Shown here: positions 18,268 through 27,044 of the stretch, one piece after another
Position numbering within the stretch: position 1 is the first letter of the stretch
Layout: the number at the start of each line of letters is the position of its first letter
Assembly: GCF_903166545.1 (NCBI RefSeq)
Contig: NZ_CAESCH010000001.1
Coordinates: 934,001-998,000, forward strand
Reading direction: 5' to 3'
DNA: 64,000 nt
Source: Metabacillus schmidteae
GTDB taxonomy: Bacteria; Bacillota; Bacilli; Bacillales; Bacillaceae
The notes under the pieces: generated by a model
Database searches by the model: none
The model's input: the letters and a program-made list of their open reading frames with translations, nothing else
What the model was told of the DNA's origin: nothing
Program-made: the position numbers and the translations under genes

Positions 18268-19260
18268 ATGACATACAAGGCAAATGAGGGGCGTTATAAA
18301 GAAATGAAATATAATCGTGTAGGAAGATCAGGGCTACTGCTGCCTGCTATTTCACTAGGATTATGGCACAACTTTGGCGGGGGTGATTCGTTTGAAAACG
18401 GAAGAGCCATGCTGCAGAGAGCATTTGATCTAGGAATCACTCATTTTGATTTAGCAAATAACTATGGTCCGCCTCCAGGAAGTGCTGAAGAAATGTTCGG
18501 GAAGATCCTTAAAACTGATTTTGCACCATATCGTGATGAACTTGTCATTTCAACAAAGGCTGGCTATCATATGTGGGATGGACCTTATGGTGAATGGGGA
18601 TCTAAGAAATACTTAATCGCAAGTCTTGATCAAAGTCTCAAAAGAATGGGTCTTGATTATGTTGATATCTTTTATTCACATCGACCAGACCCAAATACAC
18701 CACTTGAAGAAACAATGGGAGCCCTTGATCAAATTGTCCGTCAAGGGAAAGCATTATATGTAGGGATTTCCAGCTATAATGCTGAGCAAACAGCTGAAGC
18801 TGTAAACATACTAAATGACCTTGGAACACCACTGTTAATCCACCAACCACGATATTCAATGTTCGACCGCTGGATTGAAAATGGATTGCAGGATGTGTTG
18901 CATGAAAACGGAGTGGGGTCTATTGCATTCTGTCCATTAGAACAAGGATTATTAACAAATAAATATCTTTCCGGAATTCCATCAGATTCAAGAGCTGCCA
19001 AAGCAAATACATTTTTAAGTGAAGAGCGAGTAACAGAGGATGTCATTAGTAAAGTAAAGCAACTAAATGAAATTGCTCAAAACCGCGGTCAAAACCTGGC
19101 ACAAATGGCTTTAGCCTGGATCCTGCGTGAAGGCAGAGTAACTTCCGCATTAATTGGAGCAAGCAAAGTAAGTCAAATAGAAGAAAATGTCGCAGCACTC
19201 AATAACTTGGAATTCACAAAAGAAGAACTGTCTGAGATTGAGAGAATTCTAGAAGGGTAA
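18268..19260 (+). CDS. Aldo/keto reductase (YghZ / L-glyceraldehyde-3-phosphate reductase type)
   Basis: 330 residues forming a single AKR barrel. Motifs closely resemble E. coli YghZ: LPAISLGLWHNFGG, FDLGITHFDLANNYGPPPGSAEE (catalytic Asp and Tyr), STKAGYHMW, KRMGLDYVDIFYSHR, and the NADPH-binding end SALIGASKVSQIEENV. YghZ enzymes reduce small aldehydes including L-glyceraldehyde 3-phosphate and methylglyoxal. It is expressed separately from the transporter (terminator between, own ribosome site near 18252), but sits at the end of the sugar locus and may deal with reactive aldehydes. Confidence 0.9.
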   Translation: MTYKANEGRYKEMKYNRVGRSGLLLPAISLGLWHNFGGGDSFENGRAMLQRAFDLGITHFDLANNYGPPPGSAEEMFGKILKTDFAPYRDELVISTKAGYHMWDGPYGEWGSKKYLIASLDQSLKRMGLDYVDIFYSHRPDPNTPLEETMGALDQIVRQGKALYVGISSYNAEQTAEAVNILNDLGTPLLIHQPRYSMFDRWIENGLQDVLHENGVGSIAFCPLEQGLLTNKYLSGIPSDSRAAKANTFLSEERVTEDVISKVKQLNEIAQNRGQNLAQMALAWILREGRVTSALIGASKVSQIEENVAALNNLEFTKEELSEIERILEG

Positions 19261-19315
19261 GCTAAATACCTTGGGAAATCAGCTTATTAATAGGCAGATT
19301 TCTTTTTTATTTTAT

Positions 19316-19335
19316 TTAATTAAACGTTTGTTTAA
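19316..19335. repeat. 20-bp sequence shared with 32031-32050
   Basis: TTAATTAAACGTTTGTTTAA occurs here and, identically, at 32031-32050 before the sortase gene. It is partly dyad-symmetric (AAACGTTTGTTT), so it resembles an operator, but no regulator is identified. Confidence 0.5.
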
Positions 19336-19338
19336 GTT

Positions 19339-19361
19339 GCTCAGCTTCGCCTGCGGGGCTC
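19339..19361. repeat. Probable remnant of a subtype A palindromic repeat
   Basis: CAGCTTCGCCTGCGGGGCTC is close to the reverse complement of the core TGAGACCCCGCAGGCGAAG of subtype A. Only this G+C-rich core survives; the rest of the gap to 19544 shows no structure I could identify. Confidence 0.4.
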
Positions 19362-19544
19362 AAATATTCATCATTAGTAGTGTGAAAAACATTTGGAAGG
19401 AAAGGGAAAAGTGAAATGTCTTTCATAAGGACCAATATAGATTCTCTTCTTCTTCAAAGGAGTTAAATCCTTAAAAGATTTTACAACTATTTTCAAAACA
19501 CTTATTATTTCAATAGATAGAAAATATATTACGGGAGCGGAACA

Positions 19545-19934
19545 ATGAAAGAACTAACCTTCAAATCATACGAACAATTTCTGCAATTTAACGAACATAA
19601 GGCAATGGAAAAAGCGATCATGAAGGGACTTCAGGGAGAGGAGCTGGAAACCTTCAAACTTGAATTCCTTCAAAGAGCCAAAACGATGTGGAAAGAATAT
19701 GATTGTGATCATTGGGTTCAAAAACACGGATATGTCATCATAAATGTATGGAAAGACGGAATCGGTAAAAGAAAGATCACAAGAGGAAGGCCGAAAAAAC
19801 TAGATTCTGATAAGTATTTACATTCTGTTCATGTAAGATTAGATGAAGATACATATCGTAAGATCACGAACCACTGCCAGGAACATCAATTGGATGTCTC
19901 TGAAGCTATTCGTGATCTTATTAAAACATTATAG
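19545..19934 (+). CDS. Small protein with ribbon-helix-helix-like C-terminus
   Basis: 129 residues. The N-terminal half (about 1-75) is acidic and helical (YEQFLQFNEHKAMEKAIMKG) with a conserved-looking YDCDHWVQKHGYVIINVWKDG. An AT-hook-like RGRPKK is followed by HSVHVRLDEDTYRKITNHCQEHQLDVSEAIRDLIKTL, which has the beta-strand/helix/helix pattern of RHH DNA-binding or antitoxin proteins. No toxin-like partner lies beside it. GGGAGCGG precedes the ATG. A DNA-binding role is inferred from the C-terminus only. Confidence 0.7.
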   Translation: MKELTFKSYEQFLQFNEHKAMEKAIMKGLQGEELETFKLEFLQRAKTMWKEYDCDHWVQKHGYVIINVWKDGIGKRKITRGRPKKLDSDKYLHSVHVRLDEDTYRKITNHCQEHQLDVSEAIRDLIKTL

Positions 19935-19987
19935 GTTCAAACAAATAGGAACTTAAACATTCAATATGTTTGAACCTCCTTTTTATT
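19933..19987 (+). terminator. Terminator after the RHH-like gene
   Basis: AGGTTCAAACA and TGTTTGAACCT form a perfect 11-bp stem around a 23-nt loop, followed by CCTTTTTATTT. Confidence 0.75.
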
Positions 19988-20079
19988 TATGAAGGAATTG
20001 TGAATAAATTTAGATAAATTCCATAATTTGAAATATGCCTCTTTTCTCACATTATTTTTTGTGATACATTAATTAATGT

Positions 20080-20165
20080 GATTGATAATCAATCTCAACG
20101 AGAAAAAAGCTAGCCGAAACAAGGTTTTTTTTTTTGTTATACGATGATAATGATTATCATATAAT
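20080..20165 (+). promoter_or_regulatory. Fur-controlled promoter of the yclNOP genes
   Basis: A perfect 7-1-7 Fur box TGATAATGATTATCA lies at 20145-20159, between a weak -35 TTATAC (20137-20142) and -10 TATAAT (20160-20165) spaced 17 bp. A second dyad GATTGATAATCAATC at 20080-20094 may be an additional Fur site. The remaining leader to 20321 is A/T-rich with no further feature recognised. Confidence 0.8.
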
Positions 20166-20321
20166 CGTACATAATTTACTATTATCTAAAAGTCTAAGAT
20201 TTTAATGATGATAGTATAAGGAAAAATAAGGCTTAGCCAGGTTTTTCTAATAGAATTCAACTTGGAATAATAATTGGTTTCAATTATTGTACTGAGAATA
20301 AACATGTTATGAGGGTTTTAC

Positions 20322-21275
20322 ATGAGATTATGGATGTTAGGAATTGCAGCAATTGTCCTGTCTTTTATCTCGCTATTTATCGGAGCAATTGATATCACAC
20401 CGCTTGATTTACTAAATTGGGATTCAGATGAAACACAAATCTTCCTTATAAGTCGAGTACCGCGATTAATTGCAATTATATTAGCGGGGGCAGGAATGAG
20501 TATTGCCGGCTTAATTATGCAGTCTTTAAGTCGAAATAAGTTTGTATCACCAACAACTGCCGGAACATTAGATGCAGCAAAACTAGGTATTTTAATTTCA
20601 ATGCTATTTTTACCAAATGTTACTTATACACAGCAGGTTATCTTTAGTTTTGCATTTGCTTTGGCAGGAACACTCGTTTTTATGCAAATATTAGATCGGG
20701 TTAAATTTAAAGATGCTATTTTCGTTCCGTTGATTGGAATTATGTATGGAAATATTTTGTCTTCCATTACGACCTTCTTTGGATATGAAGCTGATCTTTT
20801 GCAAAATATCTCTTCTTGGCTTATGGGGAGCTTTACCTTGATTATTTCCGGCCGTTATGAGCTTTTATATGTTAGTATTCCTGCTGTTATTTTAGCGTAT
20901 CTTTATGCGAATAAGTTCACAGTAGCCGGAATGGGGGAAGACTTTGCGAAGAATCTGGGCTTAAGTTATAAGCTGGTACTTAATCTTGGGTTAGTCCTTG
21001 TTGCTATTATTTCGACAACAGTTGTCCTCACAGTTGGTGTAATTCCGTTTTTAGGGCTGATTGTACCAAATATTGTATCTCTTTACTTAGGGGATAACTT
21101 ACGTAAAACCATACCACATACAGCGGTGTTAGGGGTTGTCTTCTTATTAATATGTGACATTCTAGGACGGATCATTATTCATCCATATGAGATTCCAGTT
21201 AATGTAACAGTGGCAGTAATAGGCAGTGCGATCTTCTTAACAATGCTACTTAGGGGGAGAGCATATGCGAAATAG
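20322..21275 (+). CDS. yclN: Siderophore ABC transporter permease (FecCD family, YclN-like)
   Basis: 317 residues, about nine or ten membrane segments. FecCD landmarks include RVPRLIAIILAGAGMSIAGLIMQSLSRNKFVSPTTAG and GVIPFLGLIVPNIVSLYLGDNLRKTIP. Gene order permease-permease-ATPase-binding protein and Fur control match the B. subtilis yclNOPQ petrobactin importer. It overlaps the next permease by 11 bp. Petrobactin as the substrate is inferred from this similarity. Confidence 0.9.
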   Translation: MRLWMLGIAAIVLSFISLFIGAIDITPLDLLNWDSDETQIFLISRVPRLIAIILAGAGMSIAGLIMQSLSRNKFVSPTTAGTLDAAKLGILISMLFLPNVTYTQQVIFSFAFALAGTLVFMQILDRVKFKDAIFVPLIGIMYGNILSSITTFFGYEADLLQNISSWLMGSFTLIISGRYELLYVSIPAVILAYLYANKFTVAGMGEDFAKNLGLSYKLVLNLGLVLVAIISTTVVLTVGVIPFLGLIVPNIVSLYLGDNLRKTIPHTAVLGVVFLLICDILGRIIIHPYEIPVNVTVAVIGSAIFLTMLLRGRAYAK

Positions 21276-22218
21276 GACAAAACTAATTATATTAGCAGCA
21301 ATTGCCATTGTATGTATTTTGCTTTATGGCTTTTATGACATTAAGGGCGGGTTCGATTATGCCTTTCCAAGGCGCATGCTCCGAGTTTCAGCCATGATTG
21401 TCACTGGAATTGCAATTGCTTATTCGACTGTCGTGTTTCAGACTATTACACATAATCGAATTTTAACACCTTCTGTTATGGGGCTTGATTCGATGTATCA
21501 AGTCGTACAAACATTAATCTACTTCTTTGCAGGATCGATGTCTGTTTGGGTGTTAAATAAATACTTAAACTTTGGTGCAGCCATTTTGGCTATGGTGTTA
21601 TTTGCCATGATTTTATATCGATTTTTGTTTAGAGCGGATAAGCACCCAATTTATCTTCTACTATTAATCGGGATGATTATTGGAACTCTTATGGGGAGCT
21701 TTGTTACTTTTCTGCAAGTACTAATAGATCCAGTTGAATATTTAAGTCTGCAAAGCCGGTTGTTCGCGACTTTTACAAACGTAAAAGCGGAGTTATTATA
21801 TATTTCCATTGGTATCTTATTCTTTGCATTTCTTTATGGCTACCTTATTATGGGTAAGCTTGATGTTATGTCACTTGGCCGCGAAAATGCGATGAACCTT
21901 GGAATTAACTATGACGGTATGGTAATGAGAATCTTAATTTTATCATCTGTTTTAATTGCCACATCGACAGCGCTGGTTGGACCTATTACATTTTTTGGAT
22001 TAATCGTTGCCAATCTCTCTTATCAATATTTGGTGACATATAAACATTCCATTCACATATTGGGTGCAAGTTTAATCAGTATTATTGCATTGGTCGGCGG
22101 TAATTTCCTTGTCGAGCATATATTTGAGCTGCGTACAACATTAAGTGTCATTATTAACTTTATTGGCGGTATTTATTTTATTTATCTATTACTAAAGGAA
22201 AGTAGGGCAGCAGGATGA
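21265..22218 (+). CDS. yclO: Siderophore ABC transporter permease (FecCD family, YclO-like)
   Basis: 317 residues with multiple membrane segments. FecCD motifs include RRMLRVSAMIVTGIAIAYSTVVFQTITHNRILTPSVMG and VGPITFFGLIVANLSYQYL. It begins inside the end of yclN after AGGGGGAGAG, and its TGA overlaps the ATG of the ATPase gene (ATGA), so all three are translationally coupled. It forms the inner-membrane channel with YclN. Confidence 0.9.
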   Translation: MRNRTKLIILAAIAIVCILLYGFYDIKGGFDYAFPRRMLRVSAMIVTGIAIAYSTVVFQTITHNRILTPSVMGLDSMYQVVQTLIYFFAGSMSVWVLNKYLNFGAAILAMVLFAMILYRFLFRADKHPIYLLLLIGMIIGTLMGSFVTFLQVLIDPVEYLSLQSRLFATFTNVKAELLYISIGILFFAFLYGYLIMGKLDVMSLGRENAMNLGINYDGMVMRILILSSVLIATSTALVGPITFFGLIVANLSYQYLVTYKHSIHILGASLISIIALVGGNFLVEHIFELRTTLSVIINFIGGIYFIYLLLKESRAAG

Positions 22219-22982
22219 TTGAAATCAAAGGATTAACAAAACAATTTGGTAAAAAACCTGTTGTAGAAGATGTTACTGTCACAATCGAGCCGGGGACTAT
22301 TACATCGTTTATTGGACCGAATGGTGCTGGTAAGTCAACACTTCTTTCTATGGTGAGTCGTTTATTAGAGGCAGATACAGGTGAAGTATTACTTGATAAA
22401 AATAATGTGAAAAAGTGGAAGTCTTCTGAATTTGCGAAGAGGGTGTCCATTTTGAAGCAGGCAAACTACCTTAATGTCCGATTAACTGTGCGTGAGCTTG
22501 TGGCATTTGGCCGCTATCCGTATTCAAAAGGCCGATTAACAGCTGAAGATGAAAAATTCGTTGACCAAGCAATTGATTATATGAATCTAGCAGATATGCA
22601 GGACAAATTTCTAGATGAATTATCAGGTGGACAAAAACAACGTGCCTTTATTGCGATGGTCATTGCACAGGATACGGATTATGTCTTGCTTGATGAGCCT
22701 TTAAATAACCTTGATATGAAACACTCTGTTCAAATCATGAAAATTCTACGTAAACTCGTGGATGAACTCGGAAAAACCGTTGTCATTGTGTTGCATGATA
22801 TTAACTTTGCCTCTGTTTATTCAGATCGTATCGTTGCGTTGAAAAATGGCAAGCTTATGAAAAACGGGCCAACCCATGAAATCATTAATTCTGATGCATT
22901 ACGTGACATTTATGATATGGATATTCCAATCCAAGAGCAAAATGGATGCCGAATTTGTGTCTATTTTAATTCACATACGTAA
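22215..22982 (+). CDS. yclP: Siderophore ABC transporter ATP-binding protein (YclP-like)
   Basis: 255 residues with all ABC motifs: Walker A GPNGAGKST, Q-loop, signature LSGGQKQRAFIA, Walker B DYVLLDEPLNNLD and switch His in VIVLHDINFAS. The C-terminus is of the FepC/YclP type. It drives import through YclN/YclO and ends the first cistron group; a hairpin and a new Fur-controlled promoter follow before yclQ. Confidence 0.92.
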   Translation: MIEIKGLTKQFGKKPVVEDVTVTIEPGTITSFIGPNGAGKSTLLSMVSRLLEADTGEVLLDKNNVKKWKSSEFAKRVSILKQANYLNVRLTVRELVAFGRYPYSKGRLTAEDEKFVDQAIDYMNLADMQDKFLDELSGGQKQRAFIAMVIAQDTDYVLLDEPLNNLDMKHSVQIMKILRKLVDELGKTVVIVLHDINFASVYSDRIVALKNGKLMKNGPTHEIINSDALRDIYDMDIPIQEQNGCRICVYFNSHT

Positions 22983-23005
22983 GGCATAAAATGCAATAGA
23001 GATAT

Positions 23006-23033
23006 GCCTAGAGATATCGCTATTTCTCTAGGC
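23006..23033 (+). terminator. Hairpin between yclP and yclQ
   Basis: GCCTAGAGATA pairs with TATTTCTCTAGGC apart from one bulged base. A looser A/T-rich run follows rather than a tight U tract, so it may terminate only partially. Confidence 0.55.
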
Positions 23034-23102
23034 ACAGGCTCTTAAAAAATGTTATTTTTTTAATAATTTTGAAAAAAATATAAAATATTAGATAAAAAGC
23101 TA

Positions 23103-23161
23103 TTGACTTACCAAGTTTAATAGAGCATAATGATAATCGTTATCAGTGATAATGATTATCA
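23103..23161 (+). promoter_or_regulatory. yclQ promoter with two tandem Fur boxes
   Basis: -35 TTGACT (23103-23108) and -10 CATAAT (23126-23131) are spaced by 17 bp. Two Fur boxes, TGATAATCGTTATCA (23131-23145) and TGATAATGATTATCA (23147-23161), begin at the last base of the -10 and cover the expected transcription start, as for tight iron repression. Confidence 0.88.
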
Positions 23162-23200
23162 TTAACAATAAAATTACATAAAAGAGGGAGAGTAAGACAA

Positions 23201-24244
23201 ATGAAAAAAACGAACTTATTTATCGCGTTGTTAGCAGCTATGGTTCTATTACTTGCTGCATGTGGTTCTAACGAAGGGGCTTCAACAGAACCTGCTAAAA
23301 AAGAATCAACGGAAACACCTGCGGCTGAAGATCAAGCAGAAGAAACAGCTTCTGGGGAAGGTCCTACTTATCCAATGACAGTAGCTCCAACAGTTGCTTC
23401 AGTTGAAGGTGAAGAAGCATTAATTAATTTTGACGATGTAGAATTTGAAAAAATGCCTGAAAAAATTGCTGTATTCGATTATGGTTTCTTAGATACATTA
23501 GATGCATTAGGTGTTGAAGGAATTGAAGGGGTTGCACAAGATTCAAGCCTGCCGGCACACCTGGAAAAATATGCTTCTGATGAGTATACAAATGTTGGTG
23601 GTCTAAAAGAACCTTTACTAGAAGACCTTGCTGAAATGGCTCCTGATGTCATCTTCATCTCTGGTCGTCAATCAGCATTCTATGAAGAATTAAAAGAAAT
23701 CGCTCCTGTTGTATTTATTGGTACTTCTGATAATGACTACTGGAACACATTCTTATCGTCTGTAGATTTAGCAGCAAAAATGTTTGGTAAGGAAGAGGAA
23801 GCTGAAGAATACGTTGGTAAAATTGATTCAGCTTTAGAAGAAATCAAAGCTTTAGCTGGAAACTATGAAACATCATTAGTAACAATGTACAACGAAGGTA
23901 AATTATCAGGTTTCGCAAAAGAATCTCGTTATGGTTACATTTATGACGTTTATGGTTTCAACCCAGCGACAGACGATATCGAATCTACTTCCCACGGTTC
24001 TAATTTCGGATTCGAAGCAATTTTAGAAATCAATCCACAAGTATTATTCGTCATTGACCGTACAGCAGCAGTTGGCGGCGACTCAAAAATTGAAACTGAT
24101 ATGGAAAATGACATCATCAAGAAAACAGACGCTTATACAAATGAAAAAATCGTATACCTAGATGGTCCACTTTGGTACCTAGGCGGTGGCGGTTTACAAG
24201 CTGAACTTGCAAAAATTGAAGAAGTATTAGCAGAATTAAAATAA
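23201..24244 (+). CDS. yclQ: Siderophore-binding lipoprotein (YclQ-like)
   Basis: 347 residues. The lipobox ends at Cys21 (LLLLAAC) and is followed by a Glu/Thr/Ala-rich linker. The periplasmic-binding fold of class III (FepB/FhuD-like) is seen in PEKIAVFDYGFLDTLDALGVE, LLEDLAEMAPDVIFISGRQS, EINPQVLFVIDRTAAVGG and the closing YLDGPLWYLGGGGLQAELAKIEEVL. It captures ferric siderophore (petrobactin type by analogy) for YclNOP. It has its own Fur-repressed promoter, so it can be made in excess over the membrane complex. Confidence 0.92.
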   Translation: MKKTNLFIALLAAMVLLLAACGSNEGASTEPAKKESTETPAAEDQAEETASGEGPTYPMTVAPTVASVEGEEALINFDDVEFEKMPEKIAVFDYGFLDTLDALGVEGIEGVAQDSSLPAHLEKYASDEYTNVGGLKEPLLEDLAEMAPDVIFISGRQSAFYEELKEIAPVVFIGTSDNDYWNTFLSSVDLAAKMFGKEEEAEEYVGKIDSALEEIKALAGNYETSLVTMYNEGKLSGFAKESRYGYIYDVYGFNPATDDIESTSHGSNFGFEAILEINPQVLFVIDRTAAVGGDSKIETDMENDIIKKTDAYTNEKIVYLDGPLWYLGGGGLQAELAKIEEVLAELK

Positions 24245-24260
24245 TAATAGATTTGTTAAA

Positions 24261-24309
24261 GGGACTGTCTAGAAGTTAGTGAAAACTTACTAAGGCAGTC
24301 CTTTTTTTC
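24261..24309 (+). terminator. Terminator after yclQ
   Basis: GGGACTGTCT...GAAAACTTAC...AGGCAGTCC forms a long imperfect stem followed by seven T. Confidence 0.8.
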
Positions 24310-24398
24310 TATCACATAAATTATAGTATGCTGTTAAGTTAGGATACTATTTCAAAAGAACACATTCTAAAAGGCATCTATATCTAAAACTAATTTAG

Positions 24399-24529
24399 GT
24401 TGATTGAAGCGGAAGGTGTGAGACTCCTGCGGGAAGTAGTGGGACAGGTGAGACCCCACAGACGCAGAGCGTCGAGGAGGCTCACCGCCCACCCCGCGGA
24501 AAGCGAGCAACCTGGAGCTTCAATCAACC
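24399..24529. repeat. Intergenic palindromic repeat, subtype B, copy 1
   Basis: Terminal arms GGTTGATTGAAGC / GCTTCAATCAACC bound a G+C-rich core with GACTCCTGCGGGAAG, GACAGGTGAGACCCCAC and AGGAGGCTCACC. It is related to the copy at 33785-33912, which is inverted relative to it. Frames running through it on both strands are artefacts. Confidence 0.85.
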
Positions 24530-24659
24530 ATGCACAATACAAATTACAAAAAACAAAGTTTGAGAAACAACTTACAGAAACCAATTAGTTTTCGCAAACA
24601 AGCCGAACTTCTGTTCCACCATTATATTCCATATGGTATAATGTGAAAAAACGCTTGGA

Positions 24660-26723
24660 GTGGTTTCTATTTTTAAGCTAGAGGAAATATTCAAAGATAA
24701 AGACTCCTCTTTTTTAGAAAAAGAAGAGAAGAGATTAAAAGAATTATATAGTCTTAATTTGATCCATACTCCAACTGAACAATCATTTGACCGCATTACC
24801 GAATTGGCCAGTCGAATATTTCAAGTGCCAATTTCTCTTATATCACTACTCACAGAGGATTTGCAATGGTTTAAATCCTGTGTAGGCCTAACAGGAGACT
24901 TATTAAATGAACGATCGACAAAACGAGAGGAATCAATTTGTCAGTATGTAGTAATAGATGGAGAACCACTGGTCATTGAAGACACATTACAAGACCCGCG
25001 ATTTAAGCATAATCCGTTAGTTGTCCAACATCATATTCGATTTTACGCAGGAGCACCAATCATTACAAAGCATCATAACATCATAGGAACTGTTTGTATT
25101 ATAGATGTGGAGCCACGCACACTCACAGAAGCTGAGTTACAAACATTAATAGATTTAAGCAACTGGATAAAAACTGAAATAGAGCTTAGAACAGATTTAC
25201 TTGAAAGAACAATGAATGAACAATCAATTCGCACACTTTATGAAGTCACGAGCAATAATAGTCTAACCTTTGATGACAAATTAAACAGGCTTCTTAAAAT
25301 TGGGTGTGATCGTTTTCATTTATCAGATGGACATATTTCAAAGATTACCGGGGAAGAGTATAAAATCCTTCAGATGATGACTAAGTCATCAAGTCTCAAT
25401 AAAGCTGGAGACCTTCTCCCGCTCAATGATTTTTGTGCGGGTAACATAATGGCAAGCCTGGAACCTGTTCATATCAAACAATCAGCTTATAAAAATCAAT
25501 CAACGATGTTCAATGAATATATTGGAGCACCTATATTTGTTAATAATGCTTTTTATGGAACGTTTTGCTTTTTCTCAAAAGATCAAACATTTCGTGCCAT
25601 TTCCAACTCTGATCTAGAGTTTTTACAGCTTATGACACAGTGGGTAGGCTTTGAAATTGAACGATTACAGGTGTATACAGAATTAAGGGAGAGTCAGGAG
25701 CGGTTTCAGCAAATTACGAATAATATTAAAGAAGCATTCTGGATATTTGAAGTAGAAAAAAACGAGATATTGTTTATGAGTTCTGCTTGGGAAGAGATTT
25801 CCGGGAGAACATGTAAAGAATTTTATGAAGATAGCACATTGTGGATAAATACGATTCTGCCTGAAGATCGAGACAATACATTAGAGAATTTTCAAAATAT
25901 CAGTAAAAATATTGAATTTGAATATAGACTCATTCATACGGATGGTACCATTCGTTGGATACGGAATCGAATTGTACCGATTTTAAATAAAGAAGGTAGA
26001 GTATATCGACTAGCAGGTGTAGCTGAAGATATCACAGATGCCAAGCTGAATGAGGATTTAATAAGGAAATGGGACAAGCTGTCTGCTGTTAGCCAGTTGG
26101 CAGCAAGCATCGCTCATGAAATACGGAATCCATTGACAAGTGTTAAAGGGTTTATGCAGTTAAATCATAATGAAATTTCTCCATTTAAAGAGCTTATTTT
26201 GTCTGAACTGGGACAGATAGAGGATTTTATAAATGAAATACTGATTCTTGCTAATTCTCATCTTGGTATTCAACTGAATCATCATAATGTTATTGACATG
26301 ATGTCTGAAGTTTTACAGGCCACTGAAGATGTAAGTCAGTTATTTGATATCAACTTTGAATTTGATCCACAGGCAAATGTAGAAATCGTTTGTGATGAAA
26401 ATCAACTAAAACAGGTATATCAGAATATCATTAGTAATGCAATTGAAGCAATGCCAAATGGTGGTACAATACACATCGTGATAGGAATGGAAGATGAAAA
26501 ATCTATTTATATTTCAGTAAAAGATCATGGGGTCGGAATAGCGCAAGACAGGATTGCTAAGCTCGGTGAACCCTATTACTCCAATAAAGAAAAAGGGAGT
26601 GGGTTGGGGTTAATGATTAGTTATAAAATTGTTCAAAATCATAAAGGGAAAATCCTCTTCACAAGTGAACTTGGGAAGGGAACAACAGTGAAAATTATCC
26701 TGCCGATCGAACATCACGAATAA
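24660..26723 (+). CDS. GAF-GAF-PAS sensor histidine kinase (soluble, sporulation-kinase-like)
   Basis: 687 residues, no membrane segment. The first GAF (about 35-180) has ASRIFQVPISLISLLTEDLQWF; a second GAF-like region (about 190-345) has SDGHISKITGEEY and EYIGAPIFV; a PAS domain (about 350-465) ends RLAGVAEDITDAK. The kinase core has phosphoacceptor His in [16 protein letters not shown] and ATPase boxes NAIEAMPNGG, DHGVGIA and GSGLGLMIS. The core resembles KinA/KinE-type kinases feeding the Spo0A phosphorelay; no response regulator is adjacent, which fits an orphan kinase. The start is uncertain: GTG 24660 overlaps its GGAG, but the frame is closed upstream. Confidence 0.85.
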   Translation: MVSIFKLEEIFKDKDSSFLEKEEKRLKELYSLNLIHTPTEQSFDRITELASRIFQVPISLISLLTEDLQWFKSCVGLTGDLLNERSTKREESICQYVVIDGEPLVIEDTLQDPRFKHNPLVVQHHIRFYAGAPIITKHHNIIGTVCIIDVEPRTLTEAELQTLIDLSNWIKTEIELRTDLLERTMNEQSIRTLYEVTSNNSLTFDDKLNRLLKIGCDRFHLSDGHISKITGEEYKILQMMTKSSSLNKAGDLLPLNDFCAGNIMASLEPVHIKQSAYKNQSTMFNEYIGAPIFVNNAFYGTFCFFSKDQTFRAISNSDLEFLQLMTQWVGFEIERLQVYTELRESQERFQQITNNIKEAFWIFEVEKNEILFMSSAWEEISGRTCKEFYEDSTLWINTILPEDRDNTLENFQNISKNIEFEYRLIHTDGTIRWIRNRIVPILNKEGRVYRLAGVAEDITDAKLNEDLIRKWDKLSAVSQLAASIAHEIRNPLTSVKGFMQLNHNEISPFKELILSELGQIEDFINEILILANSHLGIQLNHHNVIDMMSEVLQATEDVSQLFDINFEFDPQANVEIVCDENQLKQVYQNIISNAIEAMPNGGTIHIVIGMEDEKSIYISVKDHGVGIAQDRIAKLGEPYYSNKEKGSGLGLMISYKIVQNHKGKILFTSELGKGTTVKIILPIEHHE

Positions 26724-26731
26724 TTTAAAAT

Positions 26732-26759
26732 AAAAAGGAGCGAGATTCGCTCCTTTTTA
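26732..26759 (+). terminator. Terminator after the GAF-PAS kinase
   Basis: AAAAAGGAGCGA / TCGCTCCTTTTT is a perfect stem with a 3-nt loop. The following 26760-27020 stretch is very A/T-rich; no gene or clear regulatory site was recognised in it. Confidence 0.88.
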
Positions 26760-27044
26760 TTTTATCTTAAGAAAGCAATCAAAGAATTAAAGTATAAGAA
26801 AAATGTAATTGTAGTATATAAAATACTGATTTTATTTAAGGAAAATGATTTGCATAATTATTCCAACACCAAATGATAACTGATATCATAAAAATATCAA
26901 ATATTGTTCGAGATAAAATAATTTGGGTAAAAATACTTAATCTACTAAATTAATCTACAAGCAATTTATTCCTATCAAACTAACAGGAAATTACTAGCAT
27001 TTGTCGAATAGATTTATTGGGCAATGTTTAAGGGAGGATACTGG

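Noticed and set aside
24390..24588. Two opposing ~60-residue open frames near 24.4-24.6 kb
   Set aside because: Both are generated by the G+C-rich subtype B repeat; no start signals.
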